Shown in pieces: positions 10,815-22,900 of a stretch of 64,000 nucleotides of DNA. Under the pieces are notes generated by a model that made no database searches, had not been told where the DNA came from, and saw nothing but the letters and a program-made list of their open reading frames with translations. A program made the translations under genes and the position numbers. Position 1 is the stretch's first letter. The number at the start of each line of letters is the position of its first letter. Origin of the DNA: Hofstenia miamia (taxonomy: Eukaryota; Xenacoelomorpha; Acoela); contig SCFE01000003.1 of assembly GCA_004352715.1 (NCBI GenBank), forward strand, positions 5,145,128 to 5,209,127. The letters are read 5' to 3'.

Positions 10815-12249
10815 TTAACCCATCAAATGCCATAGGTAAACACTTAAGCCAATTTCTAATGTTTTTCTCATATGCAGTTCATATTGTCCAAATCTAAAAC
10901 TACATAGTGAAATGTTAGTGCACAATACTTATTGAAAATATTTGCGACCCCGTCACCTACAGGTGATGTCGGCTCCTTTGTTAAGAAAATACTAAAAAAT
11001 TTATTTTATTACAAGCTATGAAATGCATAAAAGCAATTTATATGTAAGCCAATATTGCAGTTTGAGCAATGCTCTCAGTTTCTTGCATTAAAAATGCACA
11101 TCTCACACTGATTTCCTTGTATTTTATTATGATCAATGCCATCATAGCTGATATCATATTGTACTCAACAATCCACATTACCATGAATATTTATTCCTTT
11201 TACGTTCTCATGACTAGCTGCCTCTCTAGTTAAAAATATTTGAACAACAGAACGTTGAAAATTGCTTTGAATTAAAAGATCCACCCTTGGTTTGGTAATT
11301 TACCAAGGTATTTTGGGCATCCATGTCATTATGCGTATCTGATGTTGATGAGCACTCCCAAAACTTATCAATCTTTTTTGGGAGTTAAATAACCAGTAGA
11401 CAGGAAGATTGCAATGTATAATTGAACTTCCTTTATAGAAATAGTCAATTGTTTAGCAATGCATACAAATTATTCATATTTCTAATATGTTCAAATATTT
11501 CTTGGGAAAACAATAAATTAAATACATCAAATGGTGTTATTTCACAAATTTTAACTGAAATTTTATTATGATTGTACACCATTTTTTATTGTTGCCTGCA
11601 TGGCTGTAAGAGCAATTTTCTTAAGGGGGATGTCATCAATTAATGATAAAGTGGGTAACCAAAGGCGAGTTGCTTGATCTCCCAGGCGGGTGGGGTTGTC
11701 CACTCCTAACCCCTGAGACTAATTTGTTCACATTTATGAGACATGCTATTTAAATAAACAGAATATAAGCAGTAGTTGAATCTTCCTAAAATAGTTGATT
11801 TATGCACTAAATGATGGAATGCTTTGTTACATATGTATACATTTTTCAATTCTGAAATGCCGACGTCACATACAGGTGACACCTAAATTATTTCATTTCT
11901 CATTGAGCTTCAATTGTCATGAGGCTTTCAAAAATTGTTTACATTAATTCTTTGTGTTACTAGATTATTTTGAAATGTCTTTTTATTCCTAATCATTGCA
12001 TATCTAAAAAGATGAGAATGATTGTTTTATGCATAGTAAAAAAATTTGAAAATATGTCATAAAGGTACAAACAGGGCAGTGTTTTTATATGCAGTTACAA
12101 AGCAATGCCAAAACCCAGTATATATATTGTAAACCTATTCATACCAAACTAGAAAATGAGCTAAAGATAAACAAAACAGTTATAATTAGTAAAATACAGG
12201 TCAAATAATAAGTGTCACCTACAGGTGACGTCGGCAGTTAACGGGTTAA
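10815..12249. mobile_element. piggyBac-like non-autonomous element bounded by TTAA
   Basis: The left boundary reads TTAA-CCCATCAAATGCC (TTAA at 10815-10818). The right boundary, read inward on the other strand, is TTAA-CCCGTTAACTGCC (TTAA at 12246-12249). A TTAA target duplication followed by CCC is the signature of piggyBac-type elements. Three interior copies of a short inverted-repeat motif, GTCACCTACAGGTGA or close variants, occur at about 10954, 11866 and 12213, two of them next to a GTCGGC or GCCGAC hexamer. No transposase ORF is visible in the 1427 bp between the TTAA sites. Confidence 0.7.
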
Positions 12250-13105
12250 ATATTAACATGCACATACATATTATTTTGCCAATAATACCATTGCAATAAA
12301 TGCTTTACAAAATACTGCCCCTATATTTCCTTGATTTAACAAAAATTGCTAAGGTTTTAAATTTTAAACAGTCATAGGTTTTTTTGTTAATAGGGTAGTT
12401 ATTGTAGCAGTACTAAAAATATTGCACTGTGTGGACAGCCACTACTTGAGATGTCAGTAATGATATAATCAATCAAAGAAGATAATATGAGGTGATAATT
12501 TTTTAGAACTTCCATCTTGAAGATATCAATTAAACCATTAACTTCTTTTTTTATTCTTCACATAAATAATTTTGGCTATAATCACACGTTATAATAATTA
12601 GCTTAGCTTGATTGAAAATTCAAATTTCTTTGTCCAAATTATCTTCGAAAATCTGAAATGATTGTTTCTTATTACAATTACTTTCATTGATCAAATAACA
12701 CGTTCCATACACATTGAATTGAATTCACAAGCTCTCAAATTCAGAGTCTTCCGTAGAAATATTATCTCTGATTATTGGCTTGAAGTATTTAATTTAAGAT
12801 TTAAGCTATTTATGAAAATAAACATTATTTATCAATGAGCACCAGGGGAGCATCCAGGATATTGTGAGGGGCTCTGTTTCCCAATAATAAAAAGACTCCA
12901 TCAGAAAAAAGACGAAGAACAATACAATTTATTTAGAGAGTTCAGGGAATAGTCATAGATATATCTGGAGCGCTTCATTTATATATATATATATATATTA
13001 TTGAATTTACTAAAGTATATTTTTAATAGAGGGAAATCGCATATTTTGGCTTCAGAAACTAAAAACGTATGCAAAATCATACCGGCAATTTAATATGATA
13101 TATAG
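12250..13105. other. Non-coding stretch with (AT)n
   Basis: No gene seen; an alternating AT tract lies at about 12979-12998. Confidence 0.5.
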
Positions 13106-13106
13106 A

Positions 13107-13255
13107 NTATATATATATATATATATTAATTGACATTAATACAAAAAACGTTTCGACTATATTATAGTCATCGTCAGTTAACAATATTTTTGCGGTAATA
13201 AAAGTTTACAATATACTACACTTTATAATTTAATGATATTGCGTTCACTAAAATA
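13107..13255 (-). mobile_element. Penelope-like 3' tail with hammerhead-like motif
   Basis: Read on the minus strand, a segment beginning ATAAAGTGTAGTATATTGTA closely matches the minus-strand tail at 30490-30545. It is followed by CTGACGA (13171-13177), a perfect 6-bp hairpin (GACTAT/ATAGTC, 13155-13169) and GAAAC (13150-13154). This is the CUGANGA ... GAAA core order of a hammerhead ribozyme, a known feature of Penelope-like elements. A short stem III closing on a GUC at 13132-13134 can be drawn; stem I is not convincing. An (AT)n tract follows at 13108-13127, with a single N at 13107. Self-cleavage is inferred only from this pattern. Confidence 0.55.
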
Positions 13256-13302
13256 ATTTAATCTCATTCTTGCCTAAATTACATTGTTTATTTATGTTAT
13301 AG

Positions 13303-13630
13303 GCCCATTAATGGCAAATTTTGCCATGGACATGATAGAATCGAAATTCCATAAAGAAAAATTTTCATTTTATAAACGCTATGTAGATGATATATTCGCC
13401 ATTTTTAAAAACAAAGGAGAAGCTCATCATTTTTTGCAGAAAATAAATCTGGAAATTGAAAATATCAAATTTACGATCGAAGAAGTAAAAGAAAATTCAA
13501 TTAACTTTTTAGATGTTACAATTAAAAATTATGATAGCAATTTTACATCCCAAGTATATTTTAAAAAAACAAATACAGGTTTATATATACCATTCACTTC
13601 CTATTCTCCTTTAAAATACAAGACCAATAC
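13303..13630 (+). pseudogene. Penelope-like reverse transcriptase fragment
   Basis: About 110 codons encode the central part of a reverse transcriptase. 'GPLMANFAMDM' corresponds to the motif before the palm; 'FYKRYVDDIFAIF' contains the catalytic YVDD; 'NFLDVTI' and 'VYFKKTNTGLYIPF' are the following palm/thumb motifs characteristic of Penelope-like elements. The coding similarity starts abruptly after TTATGTTATAG, which looks like a splice acceptor but could equally be a 5' truncation point. The 3' side enters an 823-N gap, so any GIY-YIG endonuclease domain is not visible. The neighbouring tail (13107-13255) lies in the opposite orientation, an inverted arrangement. Confidence 0.8.
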
Positions 13631-14464
13631 NNNNNNNNNNNNNNNNNNNNNNNNNNNNNNNNNNNNNNNNNNNNNNNNNNNNNNNNNNNNNNNNNNNNNN
13701 NNNNNNNNNNNNNNNNNNNNNNNNNNNNNNNNNNNNNNNNNNNNNNNNNNNNNNNNNNNNNNNNNNNNNNNNNNNNNNNNNNNNNNNNNNNNNNNNNNNN
13801 NNNNNNNNNNNNNNNNNNNNNNNNNNNNNNNNNNNNNNNNNNNNNNNNNNNNNNNNNNNNNNNNNNNNNNNNNNNNNNNNNNNNNNNNNNNNNNNNNNNN
13901 NNNNNNNNNNNNNNNNNNNNNNNNNNNNNNNNNNNNNNNNNNNNNNNNNNNNNNNNNNNNNNNNNNNNNNNNNNNNNNNNNNNNNNNNNNNNNNNNNNNN
14001 NNNNNNNNNNNNNNNNNNNNNNNNNNNNNNNNNNNNNNNNNNNNNNNNNNNNNNNNNNNNNNNNNNNNNNNNNNNNNNNNNNNNNNNNNNNNNNNNNNNN
14101 NNNNNNNNNNNNNNNNNNNNNNNNNNNNNNNNNNNNNNNNNNNNNNNNNNNNNNNNNNNNNNNNNNNNNNNNNNNNNNNNNNNNNNNNNNNNNNNNNNNN
14201 NNNNNNNNNNNNNNNNNNNNNNNNNNNNNNNNNNNNNNNNNNNNNNNNNNNNNNNNNNNNNNNNNNNNNNNNNNNNNNNNNNNNNNNNNNNNNNNNNNNN
14301 NNNNNNNNNNNNNNNNNNNNNNNNNNNNNNNNNNNNNNNNNNNNNNNNNNNNNNNNNNNNNNNNNNNNNNNNNNNNNNNNNNNNNNNNNNNNNNNNNNNN
14401 NNNNNNNNNNNNNNNNNNNNNNNNNNNNNNNNNNNNNNNNNNNNNNNNNNNNNTATATATATAT
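13631..14464. other. 823-N assembly gap ending in (TA)n
   Basis: N from 13631 to 14453, then a short TA tract. It removes the 3' half of the Penelope-like element. Confidence 0.98.
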
Positions 14465-15129
14465 GTAGGCAAAGAAATTGAGAACAAAATATTTTTTTCA
14501 TATATCCATTAAGTATCCTCCTCCTGTCCGGATTTATCAATTAGTAAAGCATTACGTACATCATATCTTGTGTGGTCATATACCAGTAATGAATTTGCTA
14601 GAATTACTGTCTTAAAGCACTTATTGACAACCCTAAAAAATCAAATAACACTGTTTTACAAAATGCATCGGCTATATAGTTGCAAGCAATTCAGTAAGTA
14701 ATCTTTTTAAGGCATTTGAAACAGTTCATAACTTTGATAATCCGCTTTTAAAAGTAGGTTAAATTCAAAGTCACCAACAAGTGCATCTTTTAAGGTTTGA
14801 ACCAATGGTTTTTCCCAAACAAAACGAATTCAAAGTACAAAAAACTTTGTGTAAAACACGTATAGTATCCAAAAATGAAATTATGATAAACTAACTAATC
14901 GCAATCACAACAAAGATTTTGCTACTTCTTCCATAGAACGTAGGTTTAAAAGTACAAATAGACGAATTTGAAAAGAACATTTAAAAAAAAATAGAAAAAA
15001 CAGATGTCCAAGGCATGTTTTAAGTAGTTTTTAAAACACCCTATGTTTAAAATATGGCATTCATGGCTAAATTCGACATAAAAATATTTTAGGAAATTAG
15101 AAACTTATGCTCTCTTTTCATGATGCGCA
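14465..15129. other. Non-coding stretch upstream of GPCR A
   Basis: No gene or clear repeat identified. Confidence 0.5.
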
Positions 15130-15190
15130 TTTAGCGCATCCATTTTCACTTTCAACCAATGAAATCGTAGCTATTTTACATTTTATAAAA
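15130..15190 (+). promoter_or_regulatory. Putative core promoter of GPCR A
   Basis: TTTAGCGCA (15130-15138), CCAAT (15156-15160) and TATAAAA (15184-15190) occur in the same order and with identical spacing (26 and 28 bp) upstream of paralogue B at 42785, 42811 and 42839. Conservation of position amid diverged sequence supports a promoter. The transcription start is not determined. Confidence 0.5.
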
Positions 15191-15230
15191 TATTTTTTAA
15201 TATATCTAATTTTCATTTTGAATTTTGAAA

Positions 15231-16197
15231 ATGTAAGTATGGAATTGTATCTTTATTTAAATGTGATTCATAACTTTAAAAATGGAATTTCTATCGAATA
15301 TATTACATGCACAATCAAGTATGTACCACAACATCTATAATGCACAATATATAAAACAGGATTCAAATTTTACTACAATTTTTCAAAATTTCATAAACAT
15401 TGGCGTGAAAAACTTAAGCTAAAAAACACATTTTAACCCCAATGAAAATGACGGAATTGATTTACACAACACGTGTATGATAGAATCTAAAAATCAAGCA
15501 TAAATTATGTTCATATTGCAAAGTGCTTGTACGGAATGAACTGTGATAGGCTCTATCCAATTTTCAAAAATTTCCTTAAAATATGTTTTAGATTTTTAAC
15601 GATGCTATGAGTTTGAGGAACTTTGTGTTTTAAACATGAGCATAAGGAAACACAATTTTGTTGACAAATTTTCTGTTCATTTTTTAATCTAATTTTTGAA
15701 TTTAGGAATAAAAATGTTACAGAAATCGACCTTCCTTGGTATAAAAATATTGCATTCCTCGAATCAATGGCAACCACAGTGTACATCTTTGCAGTTTCAC
15801 TTGGAATTCCTGGAAATGCATTGTCCATCTATTTACTTGGGTTAGTGTGCTTTAAAATATTACCAAATAATATAATGCACATCAATTTATTAAAAATTTT
15901 TCTGTTCTAACGCACAGTTAAAAACTTTTATATCATATTTTATAAGCGTGCAGTTAATTTTAATATCAATATTTTTAATACATTTGATACGAAATTTTAG
16001 CCAATAATTTTGAAATAAACTTCAAACTCAATTGATATTATTTGTAAGTACAATGCCTCCCAATTAATTTAGAAAAAATTTTTCACTGTTTCTTATTCAA
16101 TATTATAATGCAAAGTTTGTGTTTCATTATCGCTGAAAATTTGCACATACATACAGGGCCTTCCACCAAGTCCAAAATACAAAGAAATTTTTAAATA

Positions 16198-16232
<35 letters not shown>

Positions 16233-16897
16233 TGCTGGTACAAAATGTTATGTTAGCATAATTTATGCCCACGCTGGGATAAGTGCTAGAAACCCAAAAT
16301 CATAAAAATATTAATTTGCTTTATAACAAAGACTAATCCTAAATTATGCCTCAAGTTGAAGAATTTTTTTAAAAGTAAATTGTAAAAAATTCCTATTAAG
16401 CTCATTTTTCTACAATTTCAATTCATTTTGTTGTAAATACGATTTTAGCACATTTATTTTGAAAAGATATACCGCTTAGTGTCAACATCATATTTCTGAC
16501 GCAATTTGGCGTCTGTATATATTTTCCCCAAGCATACTTTAAAGCTGTATAATATTTTCAGGATGAAACAAAAGCTTCGAAAAGACGTTGGCTCCATTGC
16601 AGACTTAATGCTTTCCTTATCCCTTGTAGATTTTGTCACCTGCATCATTATGGTCCCAATGTTCATTTTTCGAGATGGTTTTCTGAAATTGATGAATAAG
16701 CATATACTCTGCCAGTTTATGTTTAGCTCCTACGTTTTCTGGGCCTTTAGTTCGACATCTGCATATCACGTCACGCTTATTTCAATTGATAGGTAATTGA
16801 AGTTTTGTACACCATTAGAAAATCATGAATTTTCTCAGTTTTCCTATTTTAAAATTTTTCATTAATATTTCATAAACAAATGTACAATAGATATTTC

Positions 16898-16978
<81 letters not shown>

Positions 16979-19900
16979 GCCAAATGTATTTAGCCATCCC
17001 TAAAATATGGATTAACATACATTGATGTGCAAAATTGTATCTTTGTTTCATGTTTCTAGTCAAAAATATATATTTGAAAATGATGTAGAAATCTAAGCAA
17101 AATAAATCTAAAAAACAAATATATTATTTACAAATTAAAAAAGATAAAAAAAGAAATAAACTTAAATTTTTCGTCTTGGAATTTTTGAACACCCTTATTT
17201 ATATTGGTTTGCTAACAAGTTTCATTTAAAATTTTCTTAAATGTTCTTATATAATTAAATGATTATTTTGTCTAATGTTATTTTATGCAAAAAAATACAA
17301 AAATTCGTTTAGAAATGCTAGAAATGTACAAAACGCATTAATTTCTTAATATTTAATGATGGTGGAAAAAACGCTTTTGCATAAAAATGTGCTCAAATTG
17401 TAGCATTAATTGATATTAGAATATCTAATAGATATACTTACTGCAGCTAACGATTCTAAGACATATATCCCTTAGTATTAGTACGATTCAGAGCCATTTG
17501 TAAATTGAAAGTAGACTAAAAGCTTTACGCCCGAGCGCATAAAATCTTCTTTTCTCTAGAACAGTGTTTATCAAACTTTTTAATATGCTGAAACACAACC
17601 AAGCTTCCTAAATTTTAGGGAACCATACTTTACAAAAATAAATATTTTGTAATAATTTCTCATATTTTAATTCCTTAATGGATTAACTCATCACAACAGC
17701 AGTTCACGCCGCATTAGTGTCCAGTGGCACAGTGGTTTGAGAACCCTGTTCTAAGTATATAACAGCAAGGGCCTATGTGCATTGGGCATTGAAACGTTTC
17801 TGATTGAGAATAGCCAAATTTTCAGATGAAGTATCTATATATGTATATATATGTGCACTATATATATATGTATATATATACTTAGGCTTATATAACAAAT
17901 ACACTTATATTGCAATGGTAGCTATTTTTGAATACAGCATTGTTCTTAATACTGTAGAATAAATACCACAGCATGCAGAAAATTTGTCTCAGCAAATAAC
18001 TAAGAAATTATTGTTTTAAGGAAAAAATATTTATTGAAATTGTTATAGAACAGTGAATCAAAAAGTGAGTTGCTCTTCATATAGGAGATCAGTCTCATTT
18101 CACATGAAGAGTTCTCGAAAATAAATAGAAATCAACGTTGTAAAGCAGAGCACTCAGATAATATGAGAATAATAGGCAATACCTAATATGAAGTACCAGT
18201 AATGTTAATATTCAAATTAATGAGTAAGAAAAAAATTAATGATAAACATGTCGAAGACGTTTGAGTTAAAATAGCACTCCATAACATATGTAGACCTAAA
18301 TTATGTGAATTTTTTGAAGAGAGAGGTTTGCATAAGCAGACCAGCCATCGCTATGGATAGTGCTTCCATATTCCACCTTATCATAAATGATAGGTAGAAG
18401 GGTCTCAGATGAGCGGTCATCCACAAAAAAAAGGAAACCCACTTTGTCTGCCAAATCATACAACCCAAACACCCATCTAGTAGGAAATGTGCGACCTCGA
18501 TTGTATTTCTGCTTCCTGAAAACGCTTTCATCTATCTGCACAATCCTCTCATGACCTGCAAGCTTTTGACGACACAATGCAGGATCTAGAAGAACTTGGG
18601 AGCACACTTCCCGACAGTATGCATACCAATCCACAATGGTGTGCGCAGAAAGGCCAACACAAGTAGCAGCAAGGTTCAAAGCCATTCCCACTGCAAAACA
18701 GTATGTCAGCTGCACGGCTTTGGACAGGGAAAAGTGAGCTGACTCAAAAAAAGAACCTGAGCGAATTGCCTTCTTCTTTTTGCAGCGTCGACACCTCCAA
18801 ATATAGTGGCCTTGTCTGGATGAATCAGACACCCTGACCATGTCTCTGCGACAGCGGTTACAGACAAACCCCCTAGAAATGAGCCCTTGATCCCTACAGA
18901 AGTTAAAAGCCTGAGAATCGTCACCTACAAGATGAATTAACTCAGCAAACGTTGGATTTTCTCGTGCCATTTTCAAGAAAAAATTAAAAGTAAGTCCTAT
19001 TGTGGTTAATGTTATTTAAAATCTGTAAAAATCTAAATATAAAGTATAGTTTCAGCTATCAAAAATATTATTTAAAAATGGAAGCATAAAAGATATTTTA
19101 TTTTTATATTATATTTATAATTAATTATATGACTATTTGCCATCAATATTACATAGATGGCGACATTTAATAACATACTGTTGCTATAGTGATAAGTCAA
19201 AATAATTGCAATAATTATCTTTTTAAATAATGATTTCCTCAAAAAAAGATTTATATATTTGGAATCAGCATAAAAAACTGTATCTAAAAATTAAAAAAAA
19301 ATTAATTTTTAAGCAGTCCCAGATTCTTCAAGAACGCCAAAATTAGAAATGATATGTTTTGTTGCTGCAGCCGTAGGCCACGGCTGGTCTCATTAGACCG
19401 TGATCCGCTACTACCTGGTGAGCCTTCAGTACCACAGCTGCTTATTCTTATACTTCATGAAAGTTCAATGCTTCCTTCATTGATTGATTCAATTGATTTT
19501 ATGTTCATTAACTTGTCAACGGGGTGCACTGCAGGCCCCATTCCTAAAATGTTTCATTTTCATTGGTTTACTCCCAATTGATTAAAAGGAGAGTGTAATG
19601 CAACAGATCACGGCTCTAGCAGTCTTATTCAATTACTAGGAAGCAAATACCAAGCATAAATACTTTGAGATATATATTGTCGTTATATTGTTAAAAATAA
19701 TTTATAAAATTTAGTGCATATAATTTTTACTTTGCTATTTGAGGCATGTACTTGTCCACATTATCTATATTCTTGAGAAAACGGGGAAGAAAAGTCTGTG
19801 ACGCAAGCAATTCAATTATTTGACAAAATAACAAAGATGAAAAAACGGATTGTATAAAACTTTTAAATGGAAAATTTTAAAATCAACAGTAGAAAATTAT

Positions 19901-22900
19901 TTTCATAAGAATCATCCACTGCACCTGGATTTTCTTATATCAAAAGAAAGATCGAAAAGAAAAAATATATAATTGCCGTAATTTCATTTTAAATGTTATA
20001 AAAAATCATATAAATACACGGCAACTAATAATCGAATTGCTGGATCTTTAGCAACGATTCAAGTAAAAATTCATTTCTGCATTTCAAAATATGAACAATT
20101 AATATAATATATATATATATATGCATATATATGCATATATGCACAGATTGTCTTCAGGAAACAAAATATTTCAGGGTAGTTGCTATACCATCGGCATTAG
20201 ACATGCCAATTATCTGAATACTATGTCTGGAAAGAATTGGAATATTTTTACAAAATCGAACTTCTCATTGAAATAGAGCTATTGAATAGAGCTAACAAAT
20301 CCTAGCTACTTAGGCAAATTACTGTTGTATTATTAATATCATAAGAACTGGATTGCAAAAAATAAAATTTTAAGATGTTGTATTGCTATATTCCAATTTG
20401 TTGAAAAAGGAAAAATATTAACTTACAAATAATTTTAATTACACCTACTCAAAGCAATGTAAGAATATTACAACCAAACCAGTGTACAGAAATAGTTTAT
20501 CGATTGTCTTATATTTGTAAGATCACCACTGTTGTGTGTCTTTACTATTTATTTATAATATTTTCAAGTAAACAATAAAAAATATATTTTTAATAGAGTT
20601 TTGGTGACAAAAAAAAATGATAACAAGAATGCATTTGTTGTTGAATTCTATATTTGAAACATCAAATTGAAAGTTCAAAATGTTAGTAAATACACCCAAT
20701 TATGTCGTTTCAAGTATACAAGTGCTGTTATGTCCTAAAGATGCCTCTCAATATAAATGGGTTTTAAAAAACTCCAACGTACAAGTTTCTCGACTGGGAA
20801 AATTGCATATCAACTGAATAAGAAAAATATAATTATAAATATAATAATCAAATTTCATCGGTAAAGTTTTAACAAAGATAAAAATTATTAAAATTTTGAA
20901 AACCTTAAAAGAAAAGCATTTATAGTAAACACAATATTTAGAGATAGAAATATGTGGTTTTAATATGGTTATGCGAAGACCACAGATTATAATTGTTGTA
21001 AAATCTGATAAAATTCGCAAGAGGAATTACACGATGTACAAAGGGTGAGGAAAGTAACTTTTATATCGAAAGCGAGAATTACAAAATTCAGGGAGGAACG
21101 TAAGAGAGCAATACATTTTGAAGTCGTAGATTCATCGCCAAGGAGGTTATTAAAAAGAAATATATAAAGAAATAGATTGCCTGGTTGATTTTAAGTCATA
21201 GATTCAGTGAAAAGACAAATCAATTTTTGCATCAAGTGACGTAGATAAATACCAGCCTGAGATCTATTGCAGTATGCAATTTTCCGATATGAAGCAAATG
21301 TAACCGCTTGGGGGCAAATTAGGCAAATTAGAGAAACGAAAAAAAAGAATTTAGGAAGATTTCTTAATTTTGGAGGGGATGCAGGGCGACAATTTAGGGA
21401 GTTGGAAATTTTAAAACCAACTTAAGATACTTTTATTGAGTATATCTAAAGTTACAAATAAGCAACAGACCCCATTGAGCTTGTGCTTCTGCCGAGCATC
21501 AACCACTATTTCATATTTTAATTTGAAATGCTTCTGGGGATTGGCCTAAGCCAAATATCAGATTTACAATGTATTAAATTAAATTGTGAGTTGGCCTGTG
21601 TCATTATAGGTATTTGAGCTTGTCACGGCTTGAGTTTATGATATTGCTCCATTTTCAACCAGTACATTACCAATAATATAGTGAACATATGCGCTAATAC
21701 TAGAGCATTGTTCTGTTCTTATTATTAAACACAATTGCGAAAACTCACTTGATATTTAGAATGCAAATCAAAATGCGTTTCTTTGTATTTCCACGTATTT
21801 TTGTTCAAAGCTACACTTATTTTTAAAGTCACTTTAAGTGCTTCTTCAGGAAGCTTCAAGCACTTGGCCTTAGAACTATTAAGTTACTTGAAAATCTGTA
21901 AAATCTTCTCATTATTAAATATCAATCTACTTTACACAATAATTGAGATTGAAGGCACAATTCAATAAAACATTGTAGTTACTACTGTTCAAAGAATATA
22001 ATACAATTATCTAAGCCTACGGTATTGCCATAGCAAATAATAATAAATTCGAACTGGGGAACGATTCAAATCACAAGTTCAGAAAATCAGATTTAGAAAA
22101 CTCTGGGAAATACTGTATTGGCATCTTGAGATTCAAATCATTTCGCTTCATTTAGAAGTGGTAATCGAATTACAACCGTGCTTAGATTTATCCTAGTTCA
22201 AATGAGTCCATTCCGCATATTTATTATCATCTTGTCAATGAATTCCACAAGAATTAAAATATATATGTTACGTGATGTTCTCAATGCCGATTTCCCAATA
22301 TTTCTCTTTAGGTACTTTGCAATATGTCGATCAGCACTTCATCGGAAATTTAGCAATAATCCAAAACTTTCAGTTCAACTTATTTTAGTTGCATATGGTG
22401 TAGGATTTGGAATAAGTGATTGGTGGATACCTGTCAGTTTCAGGATGGAAGGTAATAAATTTTTAGTTATGCTTATGGCAAGCAATGTTTTAAGTAAACA
22501 ACATTATTTAATTTACTTAGATGGCAAGTGCACATATCAGCCTGAATTTTTTGACATGTGGAGGTTATATGGTGGCTTCCACCAGATTATCATAGATTTA
22601 TTAATTCCACTGGGAAGTATGACTGTTTTATATGCTCTTATTTACTGGAAGCTGTACCAAAAGTCGCAAAAAGGTGGAAAAAGTGCATATAAAGGAAGCA
22701 AGGCAGTCTTGCGAACAGCTATAATTGTAAGAATACATTTTTCTGGCAATTTATATTTAGGTCCTCCAATAGGGGAAATGTGGTACATAAAACCAAGTTT
22801 AGATAATTCAATTCTATAAATTGCTATGCTCACACTCACAAAATTATGCTTAAGTACTTGCCTCAATTTTCTTATAATACAAACGCTTAAAAAATTTATT

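Noticed and set aside
13594-14540. Minus-strand ORFs spanning the 13.6-14.5 kb gap
   Set aside because: Translation of N; only the plus-strand RT part before the gap is real.
15553-15828. 91-residue minus-strand ORF
   Set aside because: Antisense to the TM1 exon of GPCR A.
16454-16666. 70-residue minus-strand ORF
   Set aside because: Antisense shadow of the GPCR A TM2-TM3 exon.
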